A stretch of DNA of 64,000 bases, from NCBI RefSeq assembly GCF_041435335.1, contig NZ_CP108430.1:1674001-1738000 (forward strand). Reading direction: 5' to 3'. Below, piece by piece: positions 7,520 to 16,407 of the stretch. Numbering within the stretch: position 1 is the stretch's first letter; each line of letters starts with the position of its first letter. Source of the stretch: Streptomyces sp. NBC_01283. Lineage in GTDB: Bacteria > Actinomycetota > Actinomycetes > Streptomycetales > Streptomycetaceae. The position numbers and the translations under genes were made by a program. The notes under the pieces are model-generated. The model searched no databases and had not been told where the DNA came from. It worked only from the letters and a program-made list of their open reading frames with translations.

Positions 7520-8838
7520 CACAGCTCCCCAAAGGTCAGACGGGACACCCATTTGGTGTTGAGCACGCCGGGCGCCGCCGGGACGATGATCCGCGCCGGA
7601 TAGCCGTGGTCCGGCGACAGATCCTCGCCGTTGACGTGCAGCGCGAGGAGGGAGCGCGGGTCGCGGACCTGGTTGTCGCGCAGCGCGGCCTTGCGGAAGG
7701 CGCCATGCCGTTGCAGGGACTCCACGAGCACTCCCGGCGGGTCCTCGTCGAACCCGGCGAGCGCCGCGAGGTCACGCAGCCGCACGCCGCGCCACCACTG
7801 GTCCGCCGTCGACCATCCCTCCACGCAGGCGATGGGCAATGCTGCGCTGTGCAGCGGGAGTTGGAGCAGATCGCTCCGGGAGAGCTTGACCTCTCCCCGT
7901 GGTCCGCCGACGACGAGACGCCACTGCTCGCCCGTGTCGCGCCGCTCGATGCCGACCTTCGCGGCCGTCTTGTTGATCTGGAAGCCGTTCGGCCCGCTTT
8001 CCGGATCGCCGCCGCCGTGCGGGGCGAACAGGGCCGTGCGGCGCAGGGGCCCGTCCACGGTCTGCCCCGCCGTCGTCACGAACAGCAGGGCGGAGCCCGC
8101 ACCGACCATGCCGAGCGCTCCCCGCCGCGACACCGTCGGCCCGGCGGGGCGGGGCGCCACCAGACCCGTCTCGTCGGCCGGCTCGGGGCGCGGATCCCGC
8201 AGCCGCTCGCGCCACCCCCGCTCGCGCAGAACACGTACGACGTGGGGCATCCGCAGCACGACGTGGGCCACGAACGCGCCGAAGAACACCCAGGCGCCGT
8301 AGAAGTGCAGCGGGTAGAACGACCCGGGGAAGAGGTACTCCAGCTGGACGTTGAGGACGCCGGTGACGAACTCGAACAGCGCGCCGCCGACCAGCAGGAG
8401 CAGTGACAGCCGCTCAAGGGCGTGCCCCACCGACCGCGCCGGGGGCAGCGCGAAGAGCTTCGGGATCACCGTCCACAGCTTCGCGAGCAGCACCGGGATC
8501 AGCGTGATGCCGAGCGTGACGTGCAGGCCCTGGTTGAGCCGGTAGAGCCAGTGCGGGTCGGTCGGCCAGTCGAAGAGGTAGAAGCCGAGGAGGCCCTTGT
8601 CGGGTGTCTTGTCGTTGAGGGACGACAGGTTCGGGTTGTACGCCGCGTACGACAGCAGGCCGGTCACGAACAGCACGGTGACACCGACCAGCAGGACGAC
8701 GCCGAGAACCGAGGTGAGCCACGGCCCGCGCAGCGGGCTGCGCCAGAAACCGGGGTCGGCGGGAGTGGTGACGCGTGGTGCGGGGGGCATGAACCGACCG
8801 TATGCCGGACCCTGTCCTCCGGTGGGTCCACGACTCAT
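7519..8838 (-). CDS. Molybdopterin-dependent oxidoreductase with cytochrome b561-like membrane domain
   Basis: This 439-residue fusion has an N-terminal four-helix membrane part (about 35-215) with His residues in LNQGLHVTLG, LHFYGAWVF and AHVVLRMPHV that could ligate heme. It is followed by a sulfite-oxidase-type Moco domain (about 280-439). The Moco thiolate ligand is the Cys in PIACVEGWST, followed by WWRGVRLRDL. A Ser-Arg-Arg stretch with a hydrophobic run (VSRRGALGMVGAGSALLFV) looks like a twin-arginine export signal between the two parts, so the Moco domain should face outside. It probably oxidises or reduces a small substrate while exchanging electrons with the quinone pool. An ATG at 8790 is an alternative start. 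Confidence 0.85.
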   Translation of the reverse strand: MSRGPTGGQGPAYGRFMPPAPRVTTPADPGFWRSPLRGPWLTSVLGVVLLVGVTVLFVTGLLSYAAYNPNLSSLNDKTPDKGLLGFYLFDWPTDPHWLYRLNQGLHVTLGITLIPVLLAKLWTVIPKLFALPPARSVGHALERLSLLLLVGGALFEFVTGVLNVQLEYLFPGSFYPLHFYGAWVFFGAFVAHVVLRMPHVVRVLRERGWRERLRDPRPEPADETGLVAPRPAGPTVSRRGALGMVGAGSALLFVTTAGQTVDGPLRRTALFAPHGGGDPESGPNGFQINKTAAKVGIERRDTGEQWRLVVGGPRGEVKLSRSDLLQLPLHSAALPIACVEGWSTADQWWRGVRLRDLAALAGFDEDPPGVLVESLQRHGAFRKAALRDNQVRDPRSLLALHVNGEDLSPDHGYPARIIVPAAPGVLNTKWVSRLTFGEL

Positions 8839-8903
8839 GACGAAACGCTGACGTCGCCCCCAGGAGCCCGTTCACCTGCGCCACCTGCGCCTACGGTGCA
8901 GAG

Positions 8904-10262
8904 GTGAGCACCACAGAGCGCACCGGACGCCGCCGGGACCTGGCCGCTGCCGGAATCGCGGCGCTACTCGTCACCGCGGCCGTCGTCGTCGGCACGTCCA
9001 TCGAGGACGCGGACGGCACACTGCACCTCAACTGGCCGCCGCTGTACGCCCGGTGGGACCCGCACCTCGGGCCGGGCACACCCGCCGCGCTCGCGATCGC
9101 CGTCGCCGTGATCGCATACGCCCCCGCCCTCGCCGCCCGGCTCTCCTGGCGGGCGCTCCTGCCCACCGCCTGGGCCGCTTCCATGGCCTGGATCTGGTCG
9201 CTCGCGCTGATCGACGGCCGGCACCGGGGCGTGGCCGAGCGGCTCACCACCAAGTACGAATACCTCCAGGTCATCGACCGCTTCGAGGACATCCCGGCGA
9301 CGCTGCGGGACTTCACCCGGCACATCCTCATCGACTCCCCCGACCACTGGCCCGCCCACACCGCGGGCCATCCGCCCGCCGCCACCCTCACGTTCGTCCT
9401 GCTGGACCGCGTCGGCCTCGGGGGCGGCGCCTGGGCCGGGGCGTTCTGCATCACGGGGGGCAGCACGGCCGTACTGGCCGTCCTGATCACCCTGCGGGCA
9501 CTGGCCGACGAGGCGACCGCCCGCCGGGCGGCGCCCTTCCTCGTGCTGGCCCCGGCCGCGGTCTGGGTCGGCACGTCCGCCGACGGCTACTTCGCCGCCG
9601 TCACGGCCTGGATGACCGCCCTGCTCGCGCTGGCCGCGACCCGCACGGTCCGTTTTCCCGCCGCCGCGGCACTCGGCTCCGGCCTGCTGTTCGGCCTCAC
9701 CTGCTACCTCTCGTACGGCCTGCCCCTGTTCGCCGTCGTCGCCGGGGCGGTCCTGCTGCTCACCCGCACCGCGCGCCCGCTCCCGCTCTTCCTCACAGGC
9801 GCAGCCGTGGCCCCCGTGGCCTTCACCCTGGCGGGCTTCGACTGGTGGGAGGCGTACCGCCTGCTCGTCGAGCGCTACTACCAGGGGGCGGGCGGCATCA
9901 GGCCGTACGGCTACTTCGTGTGGGCCAACCTCGCCTGCACGGTGCTTGTCGTCGGCCTCGCGACGGTCGCGGGCCTGCGCAGGGCGATCGCATCGACGCC
10001 CGGCACGGCCCGCCGCCTGCGCACCGGCCGGACGACACCCACGGACGCCCTGATCACCCTCACCCTGACCGCCCTCCTGGCCCTGCTGGCCGCCGACGTA
10101 TCCGGCATGAGCAAGGCGGAGACGGAACGCATCTGGCTGCCGTTCGCCACGTTCCTGCTCGCGGCAACCGCACTTCTGCCGAAGGCGGGACAACGCCACT
10201 GGCTCACCGCCCAGGCCCTGCTCGCACTCCTGGTGAACCACCTGCTGTTCACGGGGTGGTGA
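8904..10262 (+). CDS. GT39/GT87-like polytopic membrane protein
   Basis: This 452-residue protein has about ten hydrophobic segments. Its long first extracytoplasmic loop (residues about 90-155) contains HRGVAERLTTKYEYLQVI and ends with HTAGHPPAA. Loops of that kind occur in polyprenol-phosphate-dependent mannosyl- and arabinosyl-transferases of GT-C fold, although the hallmark acidic pair is not obvious. The GTG start at 8904 is 65 bp from the divergent oxidoreductase start. If it is a GT-C enzyme, it would add a sugar outside the membrane, in keeping with the intracellular glycosyltransferase operon nearby. Confidence 0.65.
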   Translation: MSTTERTGRRRDLAAAGIAALLVTAAVVVGTSIEDADGTLHLNWPPLYARWDPHLGPGTPAALAIAVAVIAYAPALAARLSWRALLPTAWAASMAWIWSLALIDGRHRGVAERLTTKYEYLQVIDRFEDIPATLRDFTRHILIDSPDHWPAHTAGHPPAATLTFVLLDRVGLGGGAWAGAFCITGGSTAVLAVLITLRALADEATARRAAPFLVLAPAAVWVGTSADGYFAAVTAWMTALLALAATRTVRFPAAAALGSGLLFGLTCYLSYGLPLFAVVAGAVLLLTRTARPLPLFLTGAAVAPVAFTLAGFDWWEAYRLLVERYYQGAGGIRPYGYFVWANLACTVLVVGLATVAGLRRAIASTPGTARRLRTGRTTPTDALITLTLTALLALLAADVSGMSKAETERIWLPFATFLLAATALLPKAGQRHWLTAQALLALLVNHLLFTGW

Positions 10263-10350
10263 GGACGCGCCCCTGCCCGCCAGGACCAGCAAGGGAAGCG
10301 CGGCATGACCCCTGCCGGGCGCGAACTGCTGCCGTACGCGGCCGCGCCCC

Positions 10351-11538
10351 TCAGCGGGTGGCGACCGCGGGCTGCGGCACGGCGGGTTCGGGCAGGGTGC
10401 GGAACAGCAGCCAGCTCAGTGCGGGCATCAGGATCAGGGGTGCCAGCGCGGTGCGCAGCGACGTCGCGTCGGCGAGGCTGCCGATGAGGGGGCTCACCAG
10501 ACCACCGATGCTGACGGTCAGACCGAGCGTGATCCCGCTCGCGGTGCCGATGCGGGAGGGCAGGTAGTCCTGCCCGAGCGTGACCTGGAGCGAGAACGGG
10601 ACGTACAGCCCCGCCGAGGTCAGCGCCAGGCACAGGTACATCGCCGGGCCGGGCACGAACACCACTCCCGCGACGAAGCCGCCGGTGAGCAGGTAGGACC
10701 AGCGCGCGACGGTGACCCGGTCCCAGCGGTCGGCCAGCGCGCCACCGAGCACGGAGCCCACCGCGCCACCGAGGTAGAGCACGAACAGCGCGGCGGTGCC
10801 CGCCACCGTACTGCCGCCCATCCGCTCCTTGGCGAACAGCGAGATGAAGGTGCTGAGGCCGATGAAGACGACCGACCGGCACACCACTGCCAGCGACAGC
10901 TTCACGAAGGACGCCCTGTCGTCCACGCCGACCGGCGGAGCCGTCGTTCTGTCGTCCCCGGCATCCTGCCGTTGCCGTTCCAGCGCACGCAGCGCGGGCA
11001 GGCACAACACGGCGCCGACGAGCGCGGGCAGCATCAGCAGTGGCGTCAGGTGCAGGCCTCCCGCGGCAACCACGGCGGTGACCATGACCGGGGCCACCGC
11101 GAAGCCGAGGTTGCCGCCGAGCGAGAACCAGCCCATCCCCCGGTGGCTCCCCCCTGCGACGAGCCGGGCGACCCGTGCGGACTCGGGGTGATAGGCGGCC
11201 ACGCCCACCCCGGACACCGCCACGAAGAAGAGGGTCAGCGCATACGAGCCGCTCACCCCGCTCAGCGCGATGCCCACCCCGCCCAGCAGCGTGCCGACCG
11301 GGAGCAGCCACGGCATAGCCCGACGGTCGGTGAGGATGCCGAACACCGGTTGGGCGACCGACGAGAGCAGGGAGGCGGCGAGCACGATGCCCGAGACGGC
11401 GGCATAGCTGTAGGCGCGCTCGGCGACGAAGAACGGCACCAGGGACGCGACGGCGCCCTGGTACAGGTCGACGCAGGCGTGCCCGGCGGACAACAGAGTG
11501 ATGGACGTGTTCCTTGTGATGGACGTATTCCTTCGCAC
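10351..11538 (-). CDS. MFS transporter, Fsr (fosmidomycin-resistance)-like
   Basis: This is a 12-helix major facilitator of about 395 residues. Signature parts include SAGHACVDLYQGAV in helix 1, the Arg-containing loop FGILTDRRAMPW, and AAYHPESARV after helix 4, the last a hallmark of the Fsr subfamily. It probably exports a drug-like or metabolic substrate by proton antiport. The start is uncertain: the GTG at 11538 is used here, while an ATG at 11610 would add 24 poorly hydrophobic residues. Two identical 18-bp units just after the GTG encode a repeated Asn-Thr-Ser-Ile-Thr. It converges on the GT39-like gene and is divergent from the GH101-like gene. Confidence 0.85.
   Translation of the reverse strand: MRRNTSITRNTSITLLSAGHACVDLYQGAVASLVPFFVAERAYSYAAVSGIVLAASLLSSVAQPVFGILTDRRAMPWLLPVGTLLGGVGIALSGVSGSYALTLFFVAVSGVGVAAYHPESARVARLVAGGSHRGMGWFSLGGNLGFAVAPVMVTAVVAAGGLHLTPLLMLPALVGAVLCLPALRALERQRQDAGDDRTTAPPVGVDDRASFVKLSLAVVCRSVVFIGLSTFISLFAKERMGGSTVAGTAALFVLYLGGAVGSVLGGALADRWDRVTVARWSYLLTGGFVAGVVFVPGPAMYLCLALTSAGLYVPFSLQVTLGQDYLPSRIGTASGITLGLTVSIGGLVSPLIGSLADATSLRTALAPLILMPALSWLLFRTLPEPAVPQPAVATR
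11498..11533. repeat. 18-bp tandem repeat (2 copies) at the MFS gene start
   Basis: Units 11498-11515 and 11516-11533 are GTGATGGACGTGTTCCTT and the same with one change. In frame, they add six residues at the extreme N-terminus of the transporter. Confidence 0.85.
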
Positions 11539-11678
11539 CCCGCCATCGTCGACGCCGGAACCCGTGTCGCACTTCCGATAATCTGCCAGAAGATGTTGAT
11601 AACCCGCCATGGGGCAGGGGAGCCCGTGTCCGGGCGACTCTTAGAAACTTCTTACGCCCGCCCTCGACCCTCTCCCCC

Positions 11679-13742
11679 GTGAACTACGCGAACAGCAACA
11701 GCAGTCAGACATCGGAAGCCCAGCACGGACACGGGCACCGTGACGTCGCGGGCGCGCAGCGGCGGCGCCGCTTTCGTACGTACGGCATCGGCGTGGCCGT
11801 GGTGCTGACCGCCACCACGGCGTCGGCGGGCTATCTGGCCATGGCAGAGCCGCCGTCGGGCGGCGGTTCCCCTGGCACTGCGCCCCAAGCGCACGGCAGC
11901 ACGGTCGACTTCGCCGTGCGCGGCGGCACCGCGCGCGTGGACATCACGTCGCTGCGCGTCACCGGTCACGCCGAGGGCGGGGCATCGCTCCCGGTGTCCG
12001 GCGCGGCGGGACAGCGGCTCGGCAAGCCCGGCGCGGTGACCGTGGACGGCGGTGCGGCCCGCTGGTCGTACCCCGGCAAGAAGCTCACCGTCACGGCGAA
12101 GAGCGAGCGCGGCCAGCTGCGCGTGACGGTGCACTCCGAGGCCGACCAGAAACTGTCCTGGCCCACTACGACGCCCGGCGCCGACGCGGCTCTTCAGATC
12201 CCCCGCGGCGAGGGCCTGCGCATCCCGGTGGGCGACACCTTCTGGAACTCCGGCGAGGCCGGACTGAAGGACTCGGAGGCCGAACTCGCGGGCGGCCTCA
12301 GCCTTCCGGCCTGGGGCTACACCCAGGGCGGGCACGGCGTGGGCTACATCGTGCCGGAGGAGGTCGGCACCTCCCTGGGCTTCGCGTCGAAGGACGGCCG
12401 CGTCAACTCCACGGCACGGCACGAGTTCTCGCGGCGCGAGCAGACCCGCGACTACACGGTGCACTTCTCCCTCACCGACTCCTCCCCGGTCTCGTCCGCA
12501 ACCAATTACCGCGACTACCTCGACGGACGAGGCAAGCTGCGCTCGCTGAAGCAGAAGATCCACGAGAACCCCGAGGTCGGGCGGCTGCTCGGGGCGGTGC
12601 ACGCGTACGCCTGGGGCAAGGCCCGTACGGCTGAGGGCGTGAACGAGCTGCGCAAGCTCGGCGTCTCCCGGCTCTGGCTCGGTTACGACGCCGACGACCA
12701 GCCGATGGACAAGAGCGCCGTTCGGTCCGCGAAACGAAACGGCTACCTGGTCGGCCCGTACGACTCCTACGCCAACGGCCAGCCCTCCGCGAGCGCCGAC
12801 AACCCCTCCTCGAAGTGGCCCGGTTCGGTCTACCCGGACTTCTGCGTACGGAACTGGAAGGGTGAGATCAAGGAAGGCTTCGGCGGCCGGGGCTGCTACC
12901 TGAGCACCCAGGCGTTCCACCAGGCCGAGCCCACCAAGCACTACCTGGCCGACCGGGCGAAGAAGATGACGGCGAATGGCGCCGACAGCTACTTCCTGGA
13001 TGTCGACGCGGCGGGCGAGCTGTTCACCGACAGCGGCGAGGGCCACCGCATGAACAAGAAGCAGGACCGCGCCAACCGTCTGGAGCGCATGCGCAAGCTC
13101 GCCTCGGACGACAGGTTCGTCCTCGGCTCCGAGTCGGCCGGCGCCTGGGCCGCCCCCGTGCTCGCCTTCGACCACGGCGGGCAGACGCCGGTCGCGGACG
13201 GCCTGTGGAAGCTGGAGAAGGACAAGGAGAAGTGGGGCGGTTACGCACCGCAGGGCGCACCGGCGGTCTTCTTCAAGCAGGTGGAACTGCCGTCCGCACT
13301 GTCGAAGTCGATGTACGACCCGCGCTACCGCGTCCCCCTGTACGAGACCGCGCTGCACGACTCCGTCATCAACACCGACCGCTGGGAACTGCCGTACAAC
13401 AAACTCCCGGCGCAGAAGTCGGACCGGGCGTTGATGTCCGCCCTCTACAACACCCCGCTCAACTTCACGCTCGGAGACGAGAACCTGAGGTCCACGGGCA
13501 AGGAGATGGCAGCGCTCCAGCGCTATTTCGCACCCCTGCACAAGGCCGCGGGCACGGAGCGGATGACCGGCTACCGGCGGCTCACCGGTGACGGGAGCGT
13601 GCAGCGCTCGGAGTTCGGCGGCGGGAAGCTGACCGTGACGGCCAACTTCGGCAAGAAGGCGTACGGTTCGCTGCCCGGCGGCTGCGTGGACGCCCGGCTC
13701 AAGACCGAGCCGAAGCCTCACCGCCTCTGCCCCGCTCAGTAG
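11679..13742 (+). CDS. Membrane-anchored glycoside hydrolase, GH101/GH129-related
   Basis: This 687-residue protein has one hydrophobic segment (about 36-56, after a basic stretch) and an exported catalytic region. A beta-sandwich (70-280) precedes a barrel with LLGAVHAYAWG, LWLGYDADDQP, SYFLDVDAAGELF (candidate nucleophile Asp) and FVLGSESAGAW (candidate acid Glu). This order resembles endo-alpha-N-acetylgalactosaminidases and relatives, which remove sugars from O-glycans. The substrate is not certain. The GTG start is at 11679; TTAGAAACTTCTTACG lies shortly upstream. It is divergent from the MFS gene, and its 3' end overlaps the STAS gene by 44 bp. Confidence 0.7.
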   Translation: MNYANSNSSQTSEAQHGHGHRDVAGAQRRRRFRTYGIGVAVVLTATTASAGYLAMAEPPSGGGSPGTAPQAHGSTVDFAVRGGTARVDITSLRVTGHAEGGASLPVSGAAGQRLGKPGAVTVDGGAARWSYPGKKLTVTAKSERGQLRVTVHSEADQKLSWPTTTPGADAALQIPRGEGLRIPVGDTFWNSGEAGLKDSEAELAGGLSLPAWGYTQGGHGVGYIVPEEVGTSLGFASKDGRVNSTARHEFSRREQTRDYTVHFSLTDSSPVSSATNYRDYLDGRGKLRSLKQKIHENPEVGRLLGAVHAYAWGKARTAEGVNELRKLGVSRLWLGYDADDQPMDKSAVRSAKRNGYLVGPYDSYANGQPSASADNPSSKWPGSVYPDFCVRNWKGEIKEGFGGRGCYLSTQAFHQAEPTKHYLADRAKKMTANGADSYFLDVDAAGELFTDSGEGHRMNKKQDRANRLERMRKLASDDRFVLGSESAGAWAAPVLAFDHGGQTPVADGLWKLEKDKEKWGGYAPQGAPAVFFKQVELPSALSKSMYDPRYRVPLYETALHDSVINTDRWELPYNKLPAQKSDRALMSALYNTPLNFTLGDENLRSTGKEMAALQRYFAPLHKAAGTERMTGYRRLTGDGSVQRSEFGGGKLTVTANFGKKAYGSLPGGCVDARLKTEPKPHRLCPAQ

Positions 13743-14055
13743 CCTGGCGGATGGTGAACACCTGGTCCAGGCCGACGATGCGCAGGATGCGCAGCGTGTT
13801 GGCGGGAATGCCGGTCAGGATCAGTTCGGCATCAGCGGCCAGGGCGCGGTGGCGGGCGGCGAGCAGGACGCTGATGCCGGTGGAGTCGCAGAACTCCAGG
13901 CGGGACAGGTCGATGAGCAGGCTCTGGCCCGGGGACAGGACGAGGCTCTCGACCTGATCCCGTAGGACGGTGGCCTGCTCGTGGTCGAGTTCGCCGACGA
14001 CGTGCAGGACGGGTCCGGCGGCAGTGCTGTGGTGGATGATGTTCAGTGGGCTCAT
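13699..14055 (-). CDS. Anti-anti-sigma factor, STAS domain (RsbV/BldG-like)
   Basis: This 118-residue single STAS domain keeps the phosphorylation site D57-S58-T59-G60 in LEFCDSTGISVLL. When unphosphorylated, such proteins bind an anti-sigma kinase and free the sigma factor; the neighbouring SpoIIE phosphatase would generate that form. The start at 14055 overlaps the phosphatase stop by 4 nt, so the two are coupled. It completes a three-gene operon: RsbQ-like hydrolase, PAS-phosphatase, STAS. It ends in convergent overlap with the glycoside hydrolase gene. Confidence 0.93.
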   Translation of the reverse strand: MSPLNIIHHSTAAGPVLHVVGELDHEQATVLRDQVESLVLSPGQSLLIDLSRLEFCDSTGISVLLAARHRALAADAELILTGIPANTLRILRIVGLDQVFTIRQATERGRGGEASARS

Positions 14056-15416
14056 TGTGCTTGATCCGTTGCCGGGTGGGCGGGGACGCCCAGTGCGAGC
14101 AGGGCGGTGTCATCGTCCAGGCCGTCACCGAAGCTCTCCAGAAGCCCGGTCAGCGCGGCGATGGTCTCATGGGACGAACTGGGGGCGAGCTCGGCGGCGA
14201 AGGCCCGCAGGGCCTCGTCGCCGAAGAGACTCTGGCGGGTGGAGCCGGTACGGGCCTCGGTGAGTCCGTCGGTGTACAGCAGCAGCGTGTCACCGGCGGC
14301 GAGCGTGGTCTCCGCGGTGCTGAACCGAGCCGTGGGCAGGACGCCGACGAGCAACCCCCCGGGAGTAGGGAGGTAGTCGGCGGCTCCGTCGGCCCGCATG
14401 ACCAGCGCGGGCGGGTGGCCACCGGAGGCGAGGCGCACGGTGATGGCGCCGTCTTCGGCGCCGGGCTGGATGACCCCGAAGATGACGGTGCAGTAGCGAG
14501 GGTCGCCGCCGGCGCCGTACCGCTCCTGAAGGACGGCGTTCAGCGTGGTCAGGGCCGCGGCGGGCTCGGGGTCGTGCAGTGCGGCGGCCCGCAGCGTGTA
14601 CCGCGTCAGCGAGGTGAGTGAAGCCGCCTGGGGGCCCTTGCCGCACACGTCCCCGAGGAAGAAGGCCCACCGGCCGTCGCCCAGGGCGAACAGGTCGTAG
14701 AAGTCGCCGCCGAGCCGGTCCGGAGAGGCGGTGTGGTAGTAGACGGCGGCTTCGAGTCCCGGCACGGCGGGCAGCGAGGTGGGCACGAGGGACTGCTGCA
14801 GCACGGAGAGCGAGTCGGCCAGCCGTTGCCGGTCGGCCTCGGCCTGCCGACGCGCCTGCTCCGCCTCCGCGTGCGCCCGCTCGGCCTCGGCACGGGCCTG
14901 CTCTGCTTCCTGGCGGGCGCGTTCGGCCTCTTGGCGGCGATGCAGGAGTTCCTGCTCGTAGGCCCGCCGGTCGGAGGCATCGGAGAGAGTCGTGCGGATC
15001 AGCAGCGGGTCACCCTCACCGCCGTGCTTGATCACGGAGGACACCATCACCGGCAGCCGGCTCCCGTCGGCGCCCTTCATCTCGAGTGCGATGCCGCGCA
15101 GCTCGCCCTGCATGCGCAGCAGCGGCGCGAAATGCGTCTCGTGATACAGCTTTCCGCCGACGGTGAGGAGATCGGTGAAACGGGCCCGCCCCACCACTGC
15201 TTCGCGCTCCATGCCGAGCCAGTTCAGCAGCGTGGTGTTGACCTTGGCGATGGTTCCGTCCATCAGCGTCGACAGGTAGCCGCAGGGAGCCGACTCGTAC
15301 AGGTCCTCGGCACTGTCCTCCAGCAGGGCGGTGAACGCGGCATCCGTTCCCGCGGCGTCCGTTCCCGCGGCGTCTCCGGCCCCGGCCGGCTCGGGCTCGT
15401 CGCCCGCGCGGCACAT
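14052..15416 (-). CDS. rsbP: PAS-coiled coil-PP2C (SpoIIE) phosphatase, RsbP-like
   Basis: This 454-residue cytoplasmic phosphatase has a PAS domain (about 35-150), a coiled coil (150-200) built of the heptad-like repeat QEAERARQEAEQARAEAER, and a PP2C/SpoIIE domain (205-454). The metal-binding acids are present in GGDFYDLF, LGDVCGKGPQ, LLLYTDGLTEA and DDDTALLAL. It should dephosphorylate an STAS anti-anti-sigma factor, very likely the one encoded immediately downstream. The ATG at 15416 shares its base with the upstream hydrolase stop (TGATG). The order matches the Bacillus RsbQ-RsbP energy-stress pair, in which the hydrolase is needed to activate the phosphatase through its PAS domain. The gene symbol is by analogy. 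Confidence 0.85.
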   Translation of the reverse strand: MCRAGDEPEPAGAGDAAGTDAAGTDAAFTALLEDSAEDLYESAPCGYLSTLMDGTIAKVNTTLLNWLGMEREAVVGRARFTDLLTVGGKLYHETHFAPLLRMQGELRGIALEMKGADGSRLPVMVSSVIKHGGEGDPLLIRTTLSDASDRRAYEQELLHRRQEAERARQEAEQARAEAERAHAEAEQARRQAEADRQRLADSLSVLQQSLVPTSLPAVPGLEAAVYYHTASPDRLGGDFYDLFALGDGRWAFFLGDVCGKGPQAASLTSLTRYTLRAAALHDPEPAAALTTLNAVLQERYGAGGDPRYCTVIFGVIQPGAEDGAITVRLASGGHPPALVMRADGAADYLPTPGGLLVGVLPTARFSTAETTLAAGDTLLLYTDGLTEARTGSTRQSLFGDEALRAFAAELAPSSSHETIAALTGLLESFGDGLDDDTALLALGVPAHPATDQAQ

Positions 15417-16219
15417 CAACGTCGGGCACCGAGGAAGTCGAGAATGGCCTCGTTGGTGGCCTCCGGCGCGCTCAACTGCGGGCAGTGCCCGGTGGCATCC
15501 AGGGTGACCAGGCGTGACGAGGGAATCGCGGCGTGCACATACGCGCCGACCTCGCGCGGTGCGATCACGTCCTGGGAGCACTCGAGCACCAGGGTCGGCA
15601 CCGTCACGCTCTTCAGGTCCTCGCGGCTGTCGGACAGGAACGTGGTACGGGCGAAGACCCTGGCGATGTCCGGGTCCGTGGCACAGAAACTGTTGGTCAG
15701 CTCCTGACCCAGTTCCGGCCGCTCCGGATTACCCATGATCACCGGGGCCATCTGGGACGACCAGCCCAGATAGTTCGACTCGAGCGAGGCCAGCAGCTCG
15801 TCGATGTCCTGCGCGGTGAAGCCGCCCCGGTACCCGTCGACGTCGACGTAACAGGGCGAGGGCGCCACCATCACCAGCGACCCGATCCGCTCCGGCGCCC
15901 TCCGCGCGGCGAGCACGCCGACCATGGCGCTGACCGAGTGCCCGACGAACGCCGCCCGCTCCAGGCCAAGTTCATCGCATATGTCCACTACGTCCTGGGC
16001 GTAGCCGTCGAGCGACGAGTACCGCTCCTGACTCCACGCGGACAGATCCGAACCGCCGGAGCCGACGTAGTCGAAGAGCACCACCCGGTATCGCTCCGCC
16101 AGGGCGGGCACGGCCAGCCGCCACATGTTCTGATCACAGCCGAATCCGTGGGCCAGGACCACCGTCGGCTCGTCGTCCGGTCCCGTGACCGTCACATTGT
16201 TCCTGGCTTGAATATCCAT
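15416..16219 (-). CDS. rsbQ: RsbQ-like alpha/beta hydrolase
   Basis: This 267-residue hydrolase closely follows Bacillus RsbQ in my memory of that protein: LAHGFGCDQNMW, VLFDYVGSGGSDL, DGYAQDVVDI, VAPSPCY and STDPDIARV-like blocks line up. The catalytic triad is Ser95 (GHSVS), Asp217 (SQDVIAP) and His245 (ATGHCP). RsbQ is thought to act on a hydrophobic small molecule and activate its partner phosphatase under energy stress; the partner RsbP-like gene starts within its stop codon. The ATG at 16219 is chosen because a GGTGGGAG ribosome site lies at normal spacing; an ATG three codons earlier is too close to it. Confidence 0.9.
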   Translation of the reverse strand: MDIQARNNVTVTGPDDEPTVVLAHGFGCDQNMWRLAVPALAERYRVVLFDYVGSGGSDLSAWSQERYSSLDGYAQDVVDICDELGLERAAFVGHSVSAMVGVLAARRAPERIGSLVMVAPSPCYVDVDGYRGGFTAQDIDELLASLESNYLGWSSQMAPVIMGNPERPELGQELTNSFCATDPDIARVFARTTFLSDSREDLKSVTVPTLVLECSQDVIAPREVGAYVHAAIPSSRLVTLDATGHCPQLSAPEATNEAILDFLGARR

Positions 16220-16407
16220 GCGCCCCATACTCCCACCTGCCCCGAGAGCCTCAGGAGCGGCGTCGAGAGGAGCCGGTAGAAGGTCGGCGGGCCGGACCCC
16301 GGCAGCCGGTCCGGGCTGGGCGGCAACCTCCGGGACCACTGCGACCACAACGGCATACGGAACAGCGACACCCGGGACAACGAGGAACCACGAGTAGGGA
16401 GCCGACC

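Noticed and set aside
8836..8904. A riboswitch or leader between the oxidoreductase and the GT39-like gene
   Set aside because: The divergent gap is only 65 bp and has no structured element I recognise.
11652..13721. Very long open frame (about 690 codons) antisense to the GH101-like gene
   Set aside because: It is the reverse reading of a high-GC gene; its protein is an Arg/Gly/Val/Leu-rich sequence with no domain, while the plus strand has signal, domains and catalytic motifs.
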